Assembly (NCBI RefSeq): GCF_040115645.1
Contig: NC_089568.1
Location: 2,232,001-2,296,000 of the forward strand
Direction: 5' to 3'
Length of the DNA stretch: 64,000 bases
From: Euwallacea fornicatus
Taxonomy: Eukaryota > Arthropoda > Insecta > Coleoptera > Curculionidae
Shown: positions 1-13,300 of the stretch, piece after piece
How the letters are laid out: each line of letters begins with the position of its first letter
How positions within the stretch are numbered: position 1 is the first letter of the stretch
Made by a program: the position numbers and the translations under genes
Notes under the pieces: model-generated
The model's database searches: none
The model's input: the letters and a program-made list of their open reading frames with translations, nothing else
Told to the model about the DNA's origin: nothing

Positions 1-555
1 GATCAGGCTCCAACCAGCAACAATCTGGAAATCAGGGGGGAAGTTCAACTGGTGGTAAGCCAGATTTCCTTATTTTCGTGAATAAAAGGTAACGAGAGTC
101 AATTCAAAGGTACATCACAAAATCAGGGAGGATGGAACCAACAAGGTTCTCAACAGCAAACTGGGTCAGGTTCTAATCAGCAACAATCTGGAAATCAGGG
201 AGGAAGTTCAACTGGTGGTAAGCCAGATTTCCTTATTTTCGTGAATAAAAGGTAACGAGAGTCAATTCAAAGGTACATCACAAAATCAGGGAGGATGGAA
301 CCAACAAGGTTCTCAGCAGCAAACGGGATCAGGCTCCAACCAGCAACAATCTGGAAATCAGGGGGGAAGTTCAACTGGTGGTAAGCCAGATTTCCTTATT
401 TTCGTGAATAAAAGGTAACGAGAGTCAATTCAAAGGTACATCACAAAATCAGGGAGGATGGAATCAACAAGGATCTCAGCAGCAAACTGGGTCAGGTTCT
501 AATCAGCAACAATCTGGAACCACTCTTGGAAATCAAGGAAGTTCCACAACTGAGA
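1..555 (+). repeat. Tandem 163-bp exon plus mini-intron units
   Basis: Each unit is a 108-bp exon (36 residues, Gln/Gly/Ser/Asn-rich, beginning GTSQNQGGWNQQGSQQQ) followed by an almost identical 55-bp intron (GTAAGCC...CAAAG). Units start at 110, 273 and 436, exactly 163 bp apart, and the window opens inside an earlier copy. Exons are symmetric in phase (1-1), so unit number can change without breaking the frame. The last copy (436-555) is longer (120 bp) and has a different downstream intron. The array probably continues to the left. Confidence 0.9.
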
Positions 556-3500
556 GTAAGTAAAATGATCTAATTATCCTTTGAACAATTTTTTATTTGA
601 GTGTCTACGTAGGTACATCCCAAAACCAAGGAGGTTCAAACCAACAAGGTGCTCAACAACCAAATGGTGGCAGTATTGGAAGTTCAGGAACTACATCCAT
701 TACCAACCCAGCTGACTCTGCTACTCAGGGACAACTGACTAACAATGTGTGCTCCCAAGCAGGCTTTGTAGGTGATAAACAGAGTTGCCAGAAGTTCTAT
801 AGATGTGTTGAAAATGGTCAGGGAGGTTACATCAAATATGAATATCTTTGTGGTAATGGAACAGTCTGGGATCAAAGCATTTTGTCTTGTAATCATGCTT
901 TCTTGACTTCTAAAAATTGCCATCAACCGACCTCTTCTGGTAAGTCCTAATATCCATAAGAATTCATTTATAGAGAAGAACATACAACAATTTTTTTTCT
1001 TAGAAAATATTCAACCAACTCAAACTGAAGCTTCAAATCAACCAACACATCCAAATGGACCGACTCAAGTTACAGGATCCATCCCACCTAATCAACCACA
1101 CCAACCAGAAATGGCAAATCAAGAAATGTATCCAAATAAACCATCAAAACCTGTAGACTCAAGTCAACCCAACAATCCAAGTGGCCCAACTCAACAGTCG
1201 GGATCACCAACCGATCAACAGGCTAGACCAACCACTGAGACACCTGGTCAGTTAATTAATGACCAGTGCGCTTCTAGTGGTTTTGTTGGCGACCAGCAAA
1301 ATTGTAAGAAATTCTACAGATGTGTTGATAATGGAAGGGGAGGCTTCACTAAATATGAGTATAACTGTGGTGATGCCACCGTTTGGGACCAATATAGTCA
1401 AACTTGCAATTATCCTTATGCTGTGAGTGGAAGTTGTTATTCAGCGCAACCTGGTATAGTCAATCCTGGACAAGGAGAATCCCAACCAAGTAATATCAGC
1501 AAACCATCGGATCTTAATCGACCTATCACACCAAGCCCAACGAATGCCCCCAACGAAATCAGTGGTCCTCAACGACCAAACGAAATCACTCAAAGACCAG
1601 GTGCAAGTCAATCAAGGCCTAATGAACCATATCAACCAATTGATACTAACCAGCCGAGTAGTACTGAACAACCCAGTGTTGCTCAAACAACTGTTCAAAA
1701 TACGACAAGTTCAGTAGACCCTCCATGCAATTGCAAAAATCAGACTAATACTGAACAGGTTTATCCTGGAGAAATTGTCAATAACCAATGTGTTAAAGAA
1801 GGCTATGTGGAAGACGAGCAGAATTGCGCCAAGTTCTATAGATGCGTGAACAGTGGGCAGGGTTTGACTAAGTACGAGTACTCTTGTGGTACGGGAACTC
1901 TCTGGGATCAGAGCATTTTTTCTTGCAATCACCCTTCGGCTGTCAGAGGAAGATGCAGTCAAGTTTCCCCACAGGCTCCTGAAGGTAAATGTAATAGTTA
2001 AACTTTCGGAAACAACAATCGAACCATTTCTGCTCAATCAGGTCCTGGTACTACTGGTCAATTACCAACAGGCTCCAACGAAACATCTCCAACTTCAAGT
2101 GGATCATGCACTGAAGATGGTTATCTGGGACATGGGCAAAATTGTTCTAAGTTTTACAGGTGTGTGGCGAATGGGCGTGGTGGGTACATGCAGCATGAGT
2201 TCTCTTGTGGTCCCGGGACTGTTTGGGATCAGCAAAGACTCACTTGTAATCATCCTTGGGAGGTGGAAGGTGTTTGCAGAAATCAAGAACCTTCTCTAGG
2301 AGTATGTAATGCAAGTTTTCTAGAGAAAGGATTTATGTTTATGTTTTTAGGGCACTACTTTACCTGATTCGGTATTTACTACCACCACTATGGGTTACCC
2401 AACAAAGGAAGAGCCTTCAAGCACTGCTAAACCAATTGATAGTTGGTCAACCAGTACTCCGTTTTCATTAACTGAGAGTACTACTGAGAGTAAGTCATCG
2501 AATTTTAATCGCATTGTGTTAACTACTGACTACTAATTCAAAAACGAATATAAATCAAGTTTAATTTAATATAGATTTTGGTACTACCTCATTCACAACT
2601 ACCACACTGATTAATGAGCCAACCACACTTCTCACCACAGATTACACTCCAGAGTACACTACTGAAAGTACTACACTTTATTTTGGGTCTACCACCACTT
2701 TAGATGTGACTGATACATCTACCAATGAGGAAATTGGACCTACAGTTAGTGCATTTACTGAGTCTACTACAGAAACCACAGTACCAAGTTCAGAACCTAC
2801 TACTACAGAAATCTTTTCTACACTCGATGGACTTGGAACATTGAGTACTATGAGTAATACAGACTTAACACTACCAGGTTTCGATATTCAAAGCACCACT
2901 GAACTTAGCGAAACTACATCAACAGTTACAGATCACACAAACACTATAGACATTGTTAGTACTACTGACTTAACTTTTAATACAGAATATCCAGCTACTC
3001 CTGCTACAGAAACTACTACAATTTTAAGTACCACTTTAACACCTACTTACACAGAAATTAGTACAACCCTTGTAGAAACTCTGGTTACTGAAAGTAGTTC
3101 TCCGACTACAGACTCTACTGAAACTGTTACTCTACCAAGTACAACTGTCACACTTAGCACTGATTCAGACAATAACACTGAGTCTGTCACATTCCTGCCA
3201 TACACCGAAAACAGTACAGAACAAATGCATGCAACTGACACTACAATAGTTGCAGATAGTGGAACTACCACGACACTAATTATTGAGAGTACTGAAACTG
3301 ATCATACCTCACCTGTTACGGTGGAAAGTACCACTGCAGACCAAAGCTTTACTGAAAGAGAAAGTACTACTATTTCCACAGAAAATTCATCTGTTCCTGA
3401 AAGTAGTACTTTATCAGTCGTCGAGAGTTCTTCTTTGCAACCAGAACAAACGACACAAATAATTGAAGAAACTAGTACTTTAAGTATCACAACGTTTGGA

Positions 3501-6500
3501 CCATATGAAACAACACTTAACATTGAGAGCAACACTTTGGTCCTAGAGCAAACGACCCCAACACAGCTTACAACAGCTGAGCCTATCTCAGAACTAAATA
3601 CTACAGAGAACACGGAACTTCCCGACGGCACTTTAGACAGTACTACTTTATCGGTCATTGAGAGTTCTTCTCTGCAACCAGAACAAACAACACAAATCAC
3701 TGAAGATATTAGTACTTCAAGTACCACAACGTTTGGACCATATGAAACGACACTTAACACTGAGAGCAGCACTTTGGTGCCAGAGCAGACGACTTTCACA
3801 CAGCTTGCTACAGCCGAGCCAAACTCAGAACCAAATACACCTAGTATTGTAGAGAACACGGATCTTTCTAACACTACGTTAGTAAGCAGTACCACCACAT
3901 TCACCCCATTCACAATGCAGACAGTAGAACCCTCAAACCACACAGAACATGAAGTGGTTAGTACAGAGGAGAATACAGACAGCACAAGTATTGACATAGG
4001 TACTGAACAGAGTACTTTTGACAATACTGAAAGTACTACTGGATTTAGTACCATCACCGGAGGTAAATTGGGTCGATGAATGATTCGGGATTTTGCACCT
4101 GTGGGCCTGATGTTGCACTATAATGTTGAGGTTTGGTCACTCGTTCACCTGCATTAAGTGTTTTTGTCTGGCAGTACCTACTAACTAGGTTTTTATGCGA
4201 TTATTTCATAGTTGATGATCCTCCATTTGTTGTTTTCACCAGCAACAGCATGTGTTATGCACATTTGGGCTATTCATTGATTGCAGATTACTTGGGCAAT
4301 ATTCTTTGTTTTTTACTTAGTTTGAATGTTTAACTTTGTGAGTTAAAAATTAACGGACATTACCACACGGAAGTATTGCCCAACAAACCTGTTGATAGTA
4401 ACTAATCAGTCATTTTTCAATGGAATATGTGCACCTCTGCCTAACAAATTGTGGGTTTACAATCATCGAGTGTGCATTTCAAATCAAAAAAGTTGGTTCG
4501 AATTCACAAACCCGGTGTACCTAACATTCTGTATAATCGTTCACCATATGAACTTACTCAATTTTAGACAAACACATATATCTAATTCTTCCATAGGAAA
4601 TGCAACCCACATGGCTGAATGCCCCATAGGTCAGCTGGAGGGTGACCAGATCGCGTTGGTTTGTCCAACTGGTTTCCGGAGACATCCAAAGTACTGTAAT
4701 TTATTCTACCAATGCACATCTAATGACGGACAACACGATTTCAAGATTTTAGTGCTAAGTTGTCCGCAAGGTGATTTTTCCTTAATTTCTATGGATTTCA
4801 GGGATCTATTTAAAGAAAAAAAATTTTAGGTACTATTTTCGACGATAAAAACATACAGTGTCTACCAGAAGGCGAAACTGTGCAAACCTGCACAGGCCAG
4901 ATTGCTCAGTCTAGTTTGTATAGGATGTTGGATATAAATGCCTTGCCCCCTGTAAGTATATAACCCGCATGACTGTTTTAAACGATGTGAAAATTACATT
5001 GGTAAAAGCTGGATTTATAGTCAGGTAAGGTAAACCGTAAGATAATTCATGAAAATTTCATATTAGGCCCTTTTGGATAAGATGGGCGGGATCACATGAA
5101 TTCCTATCGGTTGATTTTGAACCAATCACATTGGCGCGCTATCATCGAGCATGAATTCGATTGGTGCATTTGTGGAAAATCAGTCCGAACGAAGATCTAT
5201 GCGATCCAGATCGTCTTTCCGAAGAGACGTATTTAAATTGTATATGTCGGATCATCAATAGGAAGGTGTTCCATGATGATATAAAGTATTTAATTATAAT
5301 TATAGAAAAAGGGCAAAATCAACGAATTCGCTACCACACGAGCGATTCTCATCACTTCCCAATCTAATCTGCCTGTCCCTTTTTGGTTTCTGGTTTTCCA
5401 GATCTCGCGAGTCCTTCAAATTCGAGGGATAAGATATCTGCTAGTCCCTGTTTCCCACGAAAGCTCGCACACATGACCTCTCGATTTCGCCCTTGGTGGT
5501 AGCGACCTCGTTCGACAGTGCTTTTCCTTAAGGTGGACCTGTCAGCCTGCCCTTCGTCATATTATCAGCTCGTAATGTCACACTTTATCACTTAAGGACT
5601 AATAAATTTCCAGCATATACAATATGTTCCCAGATGGGGTCGCCAAAACAAGAAAGTTTCTCATTTTTAATTTTTTGATAAAATTGTATTCTTCATGAAA
5701 GCTCTTGCTGATTCCAAAACGGTTGAATCCCTTCTCATTCTTGCAACTTTCCTTTTCGTTACAGAGAAATTTCGAAGAATAACTCCGCTTAGTTGAAAAT
5801 TTTTCTAAGTCCCAAAAAATCAGTTCATGGCAACTGTAATCTAGATTTTTGTTTATTAAATTTTTATTGCAATAATTCAACAAAAAAAGTAATTTGTAAA
5901 TGAAAATTTCGCTCAGTGGCTGCTCAAACCTAATTAACCAGTACTTTTATCGAAATATCGTATTTCGTGATGAAGCCATATTTTCCACCAATCATCTCAG
6001 CATATAAGATATTGTAGTCATCACACAACCCCTATTTCCATACCGCTCATGATGAGTCATAGTCAGCTGAAGTGAACGTATGGTACGCAACTTCTTACAT
6101 TGGCATAACTCGACCATTTTTTTTTTAATTCGGTTAATCAGTACACGTATTTAAATGTGTTGAATTTTCCAAACCGAAAGGTTGGACGATCTGTAGATCA
6201 CAAATTTGAAGAGAATTGGATTGGTCGAAATGGTCCTCTTTTATGGCTTTCCAAGAGCCTTGATTTGACAATGGCAGATTTTGATCTTTAGGGATGTGCA
6301 AAACAAACAGTTTATACGAATGATCTTTCTGCAACGTAAAACGTTTGAAGGAGACGATCAAAGACGCTGTTACGTCTTTACAACTCGAAGAGGTCCGGAG
6401 AAGTTACAGTGAACTACGTCGAAGGCTTGAGCTATGTGTTTAAGAAGATGAATCGAGCGAAATCTTCATTCATAGTTTCGTCTTTTCTCTTCAATTATTG

Positions 6501-9500
6501 CAGTAAAAATGCAAATTATGGTTGCCATGAAAACGACAATGAGCTTTGGGAATTAGAATTTTGTTAAATAAATGAGCCTATTTTTCGATATTTCTCCGTA
6601 ACTGAAAGGAAAAGTGAACCGTTGAGAACTGATTCAACCGATTTGGAACAAGCCGAAACTTTCGTGAAGAATAAATTTTTCTCGTAAAGTGAAAAATAAA
6701 AAAAATTCTCCTCTTGGCAATGCTACCCGGGGATATGCAGTAGATGCCAGATGTCATGTCTGAGAGCGATCACACGCCAGAGACGTACGAGATATTAGGA
6801 GGATGCTGCTTGAAATCATGTTCAAAATTTCTCATACAACTCAAAAACGTCATAATATACAGGGAATTTCATAAGAAAAAAATCAAAAGTAAATTTACCT
6901 ATTTCGTGGGCAACCCTGTATACATGTGTCTTACAGGAAAATGCATAACTAAAGATAATACGAACGGCCTCCTGAATTTACATGGAAAATATTTCCTGCA
7001 ATTTTTAACGACATGATAAGGCAGTTGTGGTCCTCTGTGGATAGTTAATTTTACTGCATGAATTTTCTTCCTAAATTTCTTTAAATAAAAAAAAATTCAT
7101 GTCGAACTAATTTGTTAAATAAGTGCATAAACGGCATCTTCCGTGTATTGAGCTTACAATAAAGGACAAGAAATGCCGATTTTTCCATCGAGCCTCTCTT
7201 TCCTTCCTTCCTCTTTTCCGATTGCTAGTATTAAATACTCCGATTTTCCGATTATTAAGAAGTGGCGGCAACAACATGGTTCCACCTTTCTGTCCATGAC
7301 ACTAGATAACATACTAAAGGTGGCAACACCGCATATCTGCTTTAGTCTGCAAAATTTTATGGTAACGAAGTATCATTGTCGGTGAAAATTAAGTACCATA
7401 ATGTTACTATTTATTGCGCGCTATGGTAATGGTGTCAATTGGGGTAAATATGGTAATCGCGAGAATAGCACATACCAGGCGACTAATCCAACTCTACTCC
7501 TACCCTAGGGAGGTCAGTCTCAATTACTTAAAGTCCGTGGCAGTGGACGCTATTTGCTTACATTTTCTTAATTAGCATTAGTCGTTCATATGCGGACGTA
7601 CACGCAATACCTCTAAGTCTCGCTACTACGCTTCCAATGTACGATGGGCCTTACTGTTCTAAGGGGGGAAACACTTAAAGAACGCTTGTTTCAAGCATTT
7701 TTTTTCTGGGATATTACTGCATTGTTTTATTTAAAATGCTGTACGGTTTTTTTTAATACTTATTAATTTCACAATAATGGCGACGTAATAAATACATGAT
7801 AAAAAGCTGCGCCGCACTGGAGACCGGCGAAATCATTTTTAATGGAGAAACACGCTTTGAACGAACTCGAAAAGTTATGACAATTCCGAAAAAGGCAACG
7901 TTAAAAAAAAGTTAATGTTTTCTTTACAAATTATGGTTGATAATTTTCTTATAGCGTTAAACGAGAATTATTCGAGAGGTTCATGCGAAGGCCCATGAGT
8001 CGTGGAACATTCTTTCAAATTTTGAACGAAATCAGTGGAGTAGTTTTCAAGTGAGGTACCGCGTGCGAAATTTCGGATTTCGAGAAAAACGCATTTAGAG
8101 TTCTATAGAGAGAAATGCCAAATGTAAATATTCAAACTTTTACTGGCGTTCTGCGCATGACCTTCTAAACACGCTTCAAGTAAATCTGGGCCTGATAAGT
8201 ACTCATATATTCACATAGTGTTAATTTGCACATCTTGGGGAAGAGGAAGTGGGTGGTTATCTTCTTCCGGTCCGAGCGTCTCCTCTTCTTGCACGCTCCC
8301 GCTGACGCGACGCCAAGAAAAAATAATGCAGATGAAACCCCGAAATCAGTTTCACAGTTTTCCTAGAATATCCTAAAGATGTTTTCCTATCATTTTAAGG
8401 AAAACAAATTTTCACTTTTTTTTTCTATATGCGTTTTCCTCCTTAACATGATACGATATACTGTCATGCAAATGTACGTCGTTTCACACTAAGCACGAAG
8501 GACAACGCGCAACAGCGTCAGGTATAATCGTCTCGCAGCATCAGAACATCGAGATGTCTCATCGATCACACAAATCAATTGAACTTAATCGCTCTTCACA
8601 TGAATCATCGCACACCAAATGAACGCGAACGATCCTTCAGTGTGCTTTATATTTTCTCGACAACTGTCGTTATGTCTCCAAGCAGTATACGCTGCACATC
8701 TCGTGTTGCATGTTTTACGTTTCGCACACCTTTGATGGCTTACATCTAGGTCTTACGGCTTACGTTAATGGAACTATAAAGCCAGCTTAAGTGTATAATA
8801 CCACGTGAGCTTTTTGTCTAGGATTACTCCAATATCTTACTTATGAGAATTTGAATTTATAGTTATCTCCTCCATTCAGGGACCATGTTCCCTTCCTTGA
8901 GGATACCTACCCATGCTTTATGCTATGTGTTACGCCTTATAAATATAAGTTCAGTTTTCGAGAAGAAAAATAATTAATTGGCTTTTCATTATTTGTTTTT
9001 CAATGGAAAGAAGTCACACGTAAAAAATGTTCTTGTCATTTTGATAGGGTTACGGGAAACTGAGCCCTCGGGGTAATTCCTATTTGAAAAAAAATCTTCT
9101 TCGTCTTTGTGCCCGTTTCTTCGTTTAATCAGTAGTAGACCCAGTTATAAGATAGCTTTTTCTCGGAGCGAATTTCCGTTTCATCACAACCTCTTTTCAA
9201 CCCACCAAGAAGAGTTTTCTTTTCATTTTCTTTCCCCTCTTTAGATCCACGTTCCAACGAAACGATCTCTGTGCCCTCATGAGGGATCGCACGAAATGGA
9301 ACCCGCCGAATGTTCCGAGCAGTTTTTGAAATGTCAAAGAAATCACAGGAAGATGGAAGGATTCTTGTATCAGTGTCCAGAAGGATTTGCTTACTGGCAA
9401 ATTACTCGGTAAGGTCCCTCTCGGTCTGCTTTACAATTTGCACGCAGTTTTCACACGTAACAATGACTTTTCTCTTCGAATGTATTCTCTCATTCTTCAC

Positions 9501-9751
9501 TATCAATCCTTTGTTCTGTAACGCAAACTGTAGTCACTTCTTGCTTACGAGTCCACTTCCATTTTGTTACAATCGTCAGTTTTCCATTTTATTGTGTGAC
9601 CATTAATAAACCATTTTCTAGGCAATGTGAAAGAACCGCGAAACTTCTCCACTGCGCAGGCTACAAGTTGGAACGGAGCAAGTGGCAAATCCCCATGGAA
9701 ACTACAAATGTTTCGTATCGAAGAAGGAAAGAACTATCCTTGCCATTATAA
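1..9751 (+). CDS. Multi-domain chitin-binding mucin (six CBM14 domains seen), 5' end outside window
   Basis: Secreted chitin-binding mucin-like protein, probably of peritrophic matrix or cuticle (inferred from domains). Exons read from the sequence: 1-54 (partial), 110-217, 273-380, 436-555, 613-939, 1004-1984, 2042-2301, 2351-2489, 2575-4062, 4597-4770, 4830-4951, 9245-9408, 9622-9751. All junctions are GT-AG and keep one reading frame, giving about 1390 residues up to the TAA at 9749-9751. Order: Gln/Gly/Ser-rich repeats; one CBM14 in the 613 exon, two in the 1004 exon, one in the 2042 exon; Ser/Thr-rich mucin segment; two further CBM14 domains, each split by an intron. The first four domains share the six-Cys pattern with KFYRCV and a (V/L)WDQ motif. 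Exon 4830-4951 ends in phase 0 and 9245 starts in phase 0, which supports joining across the 4.3-kb intron. The signal peptide lies outside the window. A missed extra exon in that intron is possible. Confidence 0.82.
613..2301 (+). other. Four CBM14 (peritrophin-A) chitin-binding domains
   Basis: Domain positions, first to last Cys: about 747-923, 1267-1437, 1789-1959 and 2107-2278. Each has six cysteines with the spacing typical of CBM14 and a conserved aromatic core (KFYRCV, then YEY or HEF before the fourth Cys, then WDQ). Linkers between domains are Pro/Gln/Asn/Ser-rich. The introns inside this block are very short (57-64 bp). Confidence 0.9.
2575..4062 (+). other. Ser/Thr-rich mucin exon with 79-aa internal duplication
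   Basis: This single exon encodes about 496 residues, mostly Thr, Ser, Glu and Val with no cysteines, as expected of an O-glycosylated mucin stalk. A 237-bp (79-aa) segment is tandemly duplicated: ESSSLQPEQTTQI recurs starting near 3425 and 3662, each copy followed by TTFGPYETTLN. The long open frame on the opposite strand here is a by-product of composition. Confidence 0.8.
4597..4951 (+). other. Fifth CBM14 domain, split over two exons
   Basis: Exons 4597-4770 and 4830-4951 join in phase 1 to give a Cys pattern beginning ECPIG and including CNLFYQC, LSCPQGTIFDD and the last pair IQCLPEGETVQTC. A short segment ending in YRMLDINALPP follows and links to the next exon. The 59-bp intron between the two exons is another mini-intron. 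Confidence 0.75.
4952..9244 (+). other. 4.3-kb intron of the chitin-binding mucin gene
   Basis: The donor GTAAGTATA follows exon 4830-4951 and the acceptor TTTCCCCTCTTTAG precedes exon 9245. No convincing additional CBM14 exon, RNA gene or intact transposon was seen inside. A dispersed repeat lies at about 8243-8420. The rest is AT-rich sequence without recognisable content. Confidence 0.6.
8243..8420 (+). repeat. Dispersed repeat, copy 1
   Basis: The sequence from AAGTGGGTGGTTATCTTCTT onward matches the reverse complement of the last 170 bases of the window over roughly 170 bp with scattered differences. Shared stretches include CGAGCGTCTCC, TTGCACGCT, GACGCCA and CATTTTAAGGAA. It is an interspersed repeat of unknown class; no coding content was seen. 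Confidence 0.75.
9245..9751 (+). other. Last two exons: sixth CBM14 domain and C-terminus
   Basis: Exon 9245-9408 begins in phase 0 with IHVPTKRSLCPHEG and carries the Cys pattern CPHEG, ECSEQFLKCQ and YQCPEGFAYW. It is spliced at GTAAGG to 9622-9751, which adds RQCERTAKLLHC and a basic tail (YRRRKELSLPL) before TAA. The correct frame is not the ATG-initiated one that overlaps it at 9310-9606, which crosses the splice site. A candidate AATAAA lies at 10185-10190. Confidence 0.8.
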
Positions 9752-10184
9752 CTTGCTTAAAACCAGATCAATTAAGAGAAAATAGTGGATTAATTAGATT
9801 ATATTTTGCTCTACGTCGATTATTCATTAGTTAAGATTTCAAGCCTCGTTTTGATGACTCATGACTTCGGGGTAGTACTTGCAGTGATCAAGCTTAACGT
9901 ATCCTTATTTTAAGGCTCTTAATTTATAGTTAGACGAAGGCGCAAGAATATTTTTTGAGAACGGAGAGTTTTCAAAAAATACCAAAAAGGCTTTAAGCGA
10001 CTTTGGAAATGTACTGCGCATTTCTAAAGTTGCTATTGGGACGGTTTTGGGTATTTAAAATATTTATTTTAATTAGCTTATAGTCACATTAGTCCATTAG
10101 TTATTGTGATGCTGAACTGAATATGTAAACCTAATTATTAGTGCATATTTGTATGGATTTTCTTACTGTTGCCATGTCGAGTTT

Positions 10185-10251
10185 AATAAACTTTTTGATA
10201 GATTTTGAGTTTTGATTGAAACATACCAAGTGTTTAGAATTGAAATTTATT
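10185..10251. terminator. Convergent poly(A) signals
   Basis: AATAAA on the + strand at 10185-10190 would serve the chitin-binding mucin gene, whose stop is at 9751. AATAAA on the - strand at 10246-10251 would serve the receptor gene, whose stop is at 10343. The two genes therefore end tail to tail with their signals about 60 bp apart. Confidence 0.45.
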
Positions 10252-10342
10252 TACAGTAAGTATTTCAATACATACACATATAGAGCACATTAAACCTATT
10301 AGCTGTCTGTACAACTTTCCTTAATATTTAATGACTTCAGTC

Positions 10343-13300
10343 TCATACTTCATCAGAACTATATTCGTGCATAACGGTTACGGTAGTAACGTTATTCCCT
10401 CTCAGAGTGGACCTCGTGCTGCTCTGCCTGTGGAAGATACCTCTGGGGCTTCGGGTGCTCATTCTGTGGTGAAACGACGAGTTTCTGGTTCTTCTCGACG
10501 GAGAACAGAAGAGAATCTCACGCATGCCCCTGAAATAATTATTGAAACAGGGAACACCAAAAGAGACTTCCGAAGACCGAATCTGAAGGCTTGGGGGGTC
10601 TCTTACCTTCGAAAATTCTTAGACAAGAAGGCGTATAACAGTGGATTAACTCCGGAGTTGAAGTAGGTGCATAATACTGTGAGCGGTGTAAGGATGGCAC
10701 TGAAGTTCGAATTCCCGTGGTAGTTTGACGACCAGTACTGCCACATTTTCCTGGCGTGGAAGGGCAGGTTGCACACTGCGAATGCCACTACCTAAACCAC
10801 ATAAAGGATAACTTAAAACGTATTTTGATTTAAAACACTGATGCGTGTACGTTGGCAAAAGAACCAATATTTGAACTAATGGGAAAGGGCGGTGAAGGGC
10901 TCAGCGCCGAGTTGAAACATGGATGGAATTTAAAGACCCATAAAACAAAGAAATATTAAGAAAGCAAAAACTGGTTTATCGAGTGTATAAAATACTGGGT
11001 GTTTCATAAACATACCGACAACCTTTCGAGGGATGTAGGGCTCGTGACAACAAATATCTAGATCGAATGAAGTGAGGGCCGAAATCGCCTCGTTTCTAAG
11101 ATACTCAGTGTTTTTAAGTTCTTATTTTTTTAAAGATTTTTTCATTAGTTTTAAAAATGGTTTGGGACAGGGACGTGAAGTTAGGGACACGCTTTGGTGG
11201 GGTAAATAGGCACTACGCTTCGACTCAGGTAAGTGGCGTCCGTGCGGCTGCTTAGTGGGACGCTTTAATGAAACCAATGGTACGCCACTGCAGTACCCAC
11301 TCGATGCCGTGAACAAAATAAAGCAACGCACGTTCACGTTAGCGGTTTATTCACGTAAACGGGGGCGATCCAAACAGAGCTGAATGCAGATTACCTGGTG
11401 ACAAAAAAGTCTGGAATCCTGGCTGGGTTTTTAGGATTTGTCATTTTCTTCCACGAAGACTGTTTCTCTTAGTTTTGTCAAAACCATGAGGTCTGTGACG
11501 TTCACGCCACCATCTCCAGCCCACCGGATTGCGGTATTCAAGGCAGTTATAGCGCCGTCCGATGAAACCTTACTTGGTGTTTCTTGAAGACTCTCGACTA
11601 CACGAACTTCACATTCTTCTCGGTCGCTTTCACATTCCTTGTCAGCACCATTTCATTCAAATGCATCAATTTGCTTGAATGTACCTTCACATATGTAACA
11701 ACACATTTAACATTTTTTTTTTTCACTTGCGGTGCTAGTGTATTCAGATCACAGGATTTCGAGAGGGAATCGTCACTGTCCCATCGACGTTTTAAAACAG
11801 AAAGAGGCAATTCATCATCGTCATCCTTAGACATTTCAGTGTTCTCTAAAATATTTCCCCAAACATTTTGCAATAAATTGTGAATCGAGTCGATTCCATC
11901 CAGCCGTTGAGCTGACAACGGTTTCCTTAATAAGAGGGTTTTTCATTTTATCAGTTATGTTTGAATCGCTTACTAGAACATCGGTAAGGAGGTGTAATGC
12001 ATGTAATTTTGTAAGCCTCATAACATTTCGATCCGTAGGTTACATAAGCGACGTAACGTTAGGTGGAAGAGACATTATTAGCATCTGCCCATCTTCGCTC
12101 TTTAATCCTTCTTCGTTTGAGTGAGACGTGGCGCGCCATCCAACAGAAGTAAAGTTCTTGTCGGGAGACCTTTATTTGACAAAAAACTTGTAATCTACGA
12201 ACGAGTAGTTAAATTTACGTCACGATTTCAAGAAAAACACACAACCAAATTTACCTGAAGCACAAAGGAATGGTGAAGTCATTTTTTAAAAATGTGTGCA
12301 GTCATCCACGCTCTGTTGGAGTGTTCATGATCAAGGCGACAGTTCAAGTTTTTAAATAACCTTAGATTGGCAGCCTTACTGATAACTAATGGTTTTACTT
12401 TATGATTTCCAGTAGCGTTTATGGAAGCTATAAATTTTATTCGTTGTTTTTCAGTCTTTGGTCCAGGTGCTGTTTTTTCCGCTGATGAAACGAATGCTTT
12501 GTCCGCCAGAAGTTCCCAGTGCAAACTTGTTTCATCGATGCTATAAAGTTGATCTAATGTAATTTCAACTCCTGCATTTTATTTTTCACTGCCCTTTGAA
12601 AGGGTCCACAAGTTCCGGTTGCGAGTAAGGTTGTTCCCCTGGTAATTTTTAAAAACCGAATTCCAAATATTTTTTTTAAATCTCGGTTGCCATCCCTCAC
12701 TACCATCGTAAATTCCATATCAGCTTCCTTTACTTCAGAATGTATGGATTTGGCTTTTTACTTTATCATTTCTCCGCTTACAACAAGATTTTTATTTCAT
12801 TGACTTAGAAACCATTTGTATAACTTCTTTCCCATTTGCGGCAATCCAGACCCTTCAAGTGTTTCTCTTTTACCTGGTCCAGCATATGTGTCTGCTCCTG
12901 CTCTTAAAATGGTTTCTTTTCTTCGCTTTATTTTGCAAATCCTAAATTTAGCTACATTGTATTTACTGGATAAATTTGAAACACTTCCACCTTTACTTAG
13001 CTTCTGAAACACAAGGGATTCTTCAAGGGGAGTTAAACACTTTGGTTTTCTCCGCGGCATTAAAACAGTCTACTTGAAATACCTTGAATGGAATTTTTTT
13101 CTTCGGAAAATTCGTCAATTTTACTGTTAAGGGGGGCACTTTTAGATCATAAATTCGTAGATATGAAGTCCGTCCCATAAACGGGGTGTATAAGAGAATA
13201 ATACTCTTCTTCCAAAGTATGGTAAGAATTGAAGGAATATTAAAAAATATATATTTGTATTTAAAAATGTCAGTGGCGTACCATTTTTTCATTAAAAACA

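Noticed and set aside
3302..4057. 251-codon antisense ORF in the mucin exon
   Set aside because: It is a shadow of Ser/Thr codons on the + strand exon, which is part of a consistent gene model.
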